DNA of 32,222 bases, taken from contig PWEV01000023.1 in assembly GCA_003553625.1 (NCBI GenBank), positions 1 to 32,222 of the forward strand, given 5' to 3'. Under the pieces are notes generated by a model. The model was not told the origin of the DNA, made no database searches, and saw only the letters and a list, made by a program, of their open reading frames with translations. Positions 31,001 to 32,222 of this stretch are shown in pieces (positions within the stretch are counted from its first letter, which is position 1; each line of letters starts with the position of its first letter). The position numbers and the translations under genes are program-made. The DNA is from Halomonas sp. (GTDB taxonomy: Bacteria > Pseudomonadota > Gammaproteobacteria > Pseudomonadales > Halomonadaceae).

Positions 31001-31535
31001 CGAGCTCAGCGAGGCTCTGGAGACCCTGGATCGGGCAATCCGCCGGATCGACCAGGAAACCCGCACCCGCTTTCGCGACACCTTCGAGCGGGTCAATGCC
31101 GGCCTGCAGTCACTTTTTCCGCGCGTCTTCGGCGGTGGAACCGCATGGTTGACCCTGACCGGCGAGGATTTGCTGGAGACCGGGGTGGCTATCATGGCCC
31201 GGCCACCAGGCAAGAAGAACAGCACCATTCACCTGCTCTCCGGCGGCGAAAAGGCGCTGACGGCTCTGTCGCTGGTGTTCGCCATCTTCCAGCTCAACCC
31301 GGCACCCTTCTGTATGCTGGACGAAGTGGATGCGCCGCTGGATGACGCCAATGTGGCCCGCTATGCGAAGCTGGTGAAAGAGATGTCGGAAAGCGTTCAG
31401 TTTATCTATATCACCCACAACAAGATCGCCATGGAGTCCGGCGATCGACTGATGGGGGTTACCATGCAGGAGCCGGGGGTATCACGCCTGGTTTCCGTGG
31501 ATGTCGAGGAGGCTGCGGCCCTGGCGGAAGCCTGA
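28050..31535 (+). CDS. smc: chromosome segregation protein SMC
   Basis: SMC is an ATPase that dimerises into rings and, with ScpA/ScpB, extrudes DNA loops to organise the chromosome. The 1161-residue protein has the N-terminal head with MRLKSIRLVGFKSFVDP and Walker A GPNGCGKSN (Lys37). A coiled coil of about 330 residues, very rich in Glu, Arg, Ala and Leu, follows. The hinge lies at about 495-645, then the returning coil. The C-terminal head has the signature LSGGEKALTALSLVFAIF and Walker B CMLDEVDAPLDDANV. It is the SMC-ScpAB type rather than MukB. It may be read through from ccm; the spacing is 19 bases. zipA follows, as in Pseudomonas. Confidence 0.97.
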   Translation: MRLKSIRLVGFKSFVDPVTVPFDGNMTAIVGPNGCGKSNIIDAVRWVMGESSAKTLRGESMTDVIFNGSTGRKPVGQAAIELLFDNRDGTMGGVYAQYAEIAVKRVVTRDAQSSYFFNGQKCRRRDIGDLFLGTGLGPRSYAIIGQGMISRLIEARPEELRATLEEAAGISKYKERRRETESRMRRTRENLDRLEDIREELDKQLERLRRQAEAARRYQALKSEEHRLKGELALLRARALRARQGEEESRVGELETAVEREVLGLRQCETRLEEARADHGRLASELDVEQSRFFETTTAIARLEQDLEHARARDAQLARDLEAAHRDLQELSRLGEDDGERLARLDERLETLSPERDELAEQLEELEAALEEAEPEVEEADAAWEAFSEQWREASREAERGQDRLREQESRLERLGADEQRRRQQQAELPDIAALAEQRAEFAEQLAELELRREALEARRDGLQQARDASREAARESEAAREAERQRRSELQGELASLEALIQAGLADHDEALDAHVAGLGLAGAPRLGECLSVDAGWETAVSWVLAPWLRARLVSLDPAALAVPPAELGLVETCEIEAPAGTLASRVRGAGAAARWLAGIRCVASREAAWAERDTLAPGESLITPDGLWLGAGWMRHRGLGDGPDALLVSRRRQAEAEAACAEVESRLAEQEQRLAEQLERAEQAERELEACRLEERDLDQRRQQLAVQQSGLASRLEHLEERAAELAEELAGLGEAREEARLGIEEARDLWQQAMARLEEDADRRERLERKRQGARERLASLRARQRPQAEQLQRLALEQERLAAERTGLAEQQGRAGESRERLQGRLEELEEERELLREPEEERRERLDELLDRREREERALNAVRARSAELVERLREDEQSRQGHERSLEGIRERLQEARMQVQALHLKAETQDEQLRELGLEERLLAERLDPNATESAWQTRQEELGERIRRLGAINLAAIEEYDQQAERRDYLQAQHAELSEALETLDRAIRRIDQETRTRFRDTFERVNAGLQSLFPRVFGGGTAWLTLTGEDLLETGVAIMARPPGKKNSTIHLLSGGEKALTALSLVFAIFQLNPAPFCMLDEVDAPLDDANVARYAKLVKEMSESVQFIYITHNKIAMESGDRLMGVTMQEPGVSRLVSVDVEEAAALAEA

Positions 31536-31580
31536 CGGGCTTGATGCCGAGAGATAAAAGGGGTAACAAGGAGAGTGATA

Positions 31581-31772
31581 ATGCTGCATTGCATGGATGC
31601 GAGGGGATCATCGAAGGGCGATTGCGTGGGGTGTCATCGACTCGGGGCAAGAAATCCCCGAGGGTTGACAAACAAAAAAAGTGGCCCCTTTTTTGGCAAT
31701 CGCGCTATGCTGTTGACGGACAACCATCAGGCATGGCGCCTAAGCGAAAGGCTGACGACCCATGGAACTTAG
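31581..31772 (+). CDS. doubtful small ORF between smc and zipA
   Basis: A 63-codon frame starts at an ATG that has a strong AAGGAG seven bases upstream. The product (MLHCMDARGSSKGDCVGCH onward) has a CVGCH string but no signal peptide, and it resembles nothing I know. It overlaps the zipA start by 11 bases in another frame. The ribosome site is the only support; translation is uncertain. Confidence 0.2.
   Translation: MLHCMDARGSSKGDCVGCHRLGARNPRGLTNKKSGPFFGNRAMLLTDNHQAWRLSERLTTHGT
31641..31662 (+). other. inverted repeat between smc and zipA
   Basis: CTCGGGG (31641-31647) pairs with CCCCGAG (31656-31662) around an eight-base loop, followed directly by TTGACA (31665-31670) and an A tract. 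No T tract follows, so it is not a standard terminator, and no -10 element suits the TTGACA. The rest of this 226-base gap shows only A/T runs at 31674-31694. Confidence 0.4.
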
Positions 31773-32222
31773 AGAGTGGCTGATCATCCTGGGGTTGGCG
31801 CTGGTGACCCTCATCGTGGTGGATGGGGTGCGTCGCCTTCAGCGCCAGCGGCATGTTCCCCGCCTCGATGAGGTGAAGGAGGACGTCCGCGGCACCGACC
31901 CCGACGAGCTGGCCCGCGAGGCCGAGATCAACTGGGAACTGCCCAACGGAGGGGCGCGAGTCGTCAGGCCCGCGGATTTCAGCCGTGTGCAACCCAAACC
32001 GAAGCTGGAGCGCCAGGAACACCCTGGTCCTTCCCGGGTGCTGGCCGGATTCCGCCGGCAGACCGAGAGGACTCGCGCCGACGGTGTCGAGTCTGCTGAC
32101 AGTGCGAAAGGCACCGTAGGCAGCGCATCCGCCGAGGCACGTGCCGCGAAGCGTGAGCCCGTTCATGATCCCGTCAATACCGCTGCCCGCGAGCCCCTGC
32201 AGGAGCATGGTGTATCCGCTCC
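31762..32222 (+). CDS. zipA: cell division protein ZipA, 5' part (cut by window end)
   Basis: ZipA anchors FtsZ to the inner membrane during septum formation. The 153 visible residues start MELREWLIILGLALVTLIVVDG, an N-terminal membrane anchor with the short periplasmic tip typical of ZipA. The charged segment RRLQRQRHVPRLDEVKED and a Pro/Ala/Glu-rich linker follow. The C-terminal FtsZ-binding domain lies beyond the window. The smc-zipA(-ligA) order in Pseudomonas supports the call. No strong ribosome site precedes the ATG. Confidence 0.9.
   Translation, partial: MELREWLIILGLALVTLIVVDGVRRLQRQRHVPRLDEVKEDVRGTDPDELAREAEINWELPNGGARVVRPADFSRVQPKPKLERQEHPGPSRVLAGFRRQTERTRADGVESADSAKGTVGSASAEARAAKREPVHDPVNTAAREPLQEHGVSA

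Noticed and set aside
28469..31228. Many short ORFs in the smc coiled-coil region
   Set aside because: These are Arg/Ser- or Arg/Ala-rich shadow frames of the Glu/Leu-rich coiled coil.
31682..31697. Possible sigma54 promoter before zipA
   Set aside because: TGGC and GGCA are present, but the GG-to-GC spacing is 11 instead of the required 10 bases, and the conserved bases around them are poor.

Overview
The window is a conserved chromosomal segment of a high-G+C gammaproteobacterium. Proteins and gene order look most like a member of the Halomonadaceae or a related pseudomonad-like lineage. The genus is inferred from recalled protein character and synteny, not from a database search. Supporting signs are the Na+-pumping oxaloacetate decarboxylase typical of salt-adapted bacteria, an SMC protein beside zipA, the blocks fdxA-mutS-cinA-recA-recX-alaS-lysC-csrA-tRNA as in Pseudomonas, and a complete System I cytochrome c maturation operon. 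I see no insertion sequence, prophage, CRISPR array or clear pseudogene.

Layout. At 98-3937 lie pyrG, kdsA and eno (CTP, Kdo-8-phosphate and glycolysis), ended by a strong terminator. The gap from eno to fdxA holds a strong candidate for an unannotated RsmZ/CsrB-type regulatory RNA (about 4163-4340) with eleven GGA motifs and its own terminator; a GacA-box-like palindrome lies near 3968. fdxA and mutS run on the minus strand to 7483. Then come pncC (cinA C-terminal domain), recA under a clear SOS box, recX, alaS, lysC, csrA, one tRNA-Ser and two identical tRNA-Arg genes, all on the plus strand. dusC (minus) diverges from oadGAB (plus). A minus-strand pair encodes a LexA-like S24 protein without a DNA-binding domain, under its own SOS box, and a YigZ/IMPACT protein. 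From 20853 to 28030 runs ccmABCDEFGHI, preceded by an FNR/Anr-type box, followed by smc and the 5' part of zipA, which is cut by the window end.

How the parts work together. Three regulatory themes recur. First, the Gac/Rsm (Csr) circuit: csrA and a probable CsrA-sequestering RNA are both here, about 9.7 kb apart. Second, the SOS circuit: recA and the HTH-less S24 protein have matching architecture, a -10 element running straight into a CTGT-N8-ACAG box. Third, oxygen-linked control of cytochrome c biogenesis through the FNR-like site before ccmA. The ccm genes overlap or nearly abut, so they are probably one transcript, and smc starts only 19 bases after ccmI.

Most protein genes are ordinary housekeeping genes. 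The items worth a second look are the sRNA and its promoter, the rearranged eno/fdxA junction compared with Pseudomonas, the SOS-controlled S24 protein coupled to YigZ, and a small hairpin-plus-terminator unit between the tRNAs and dusC. I did not find a wholly new system.
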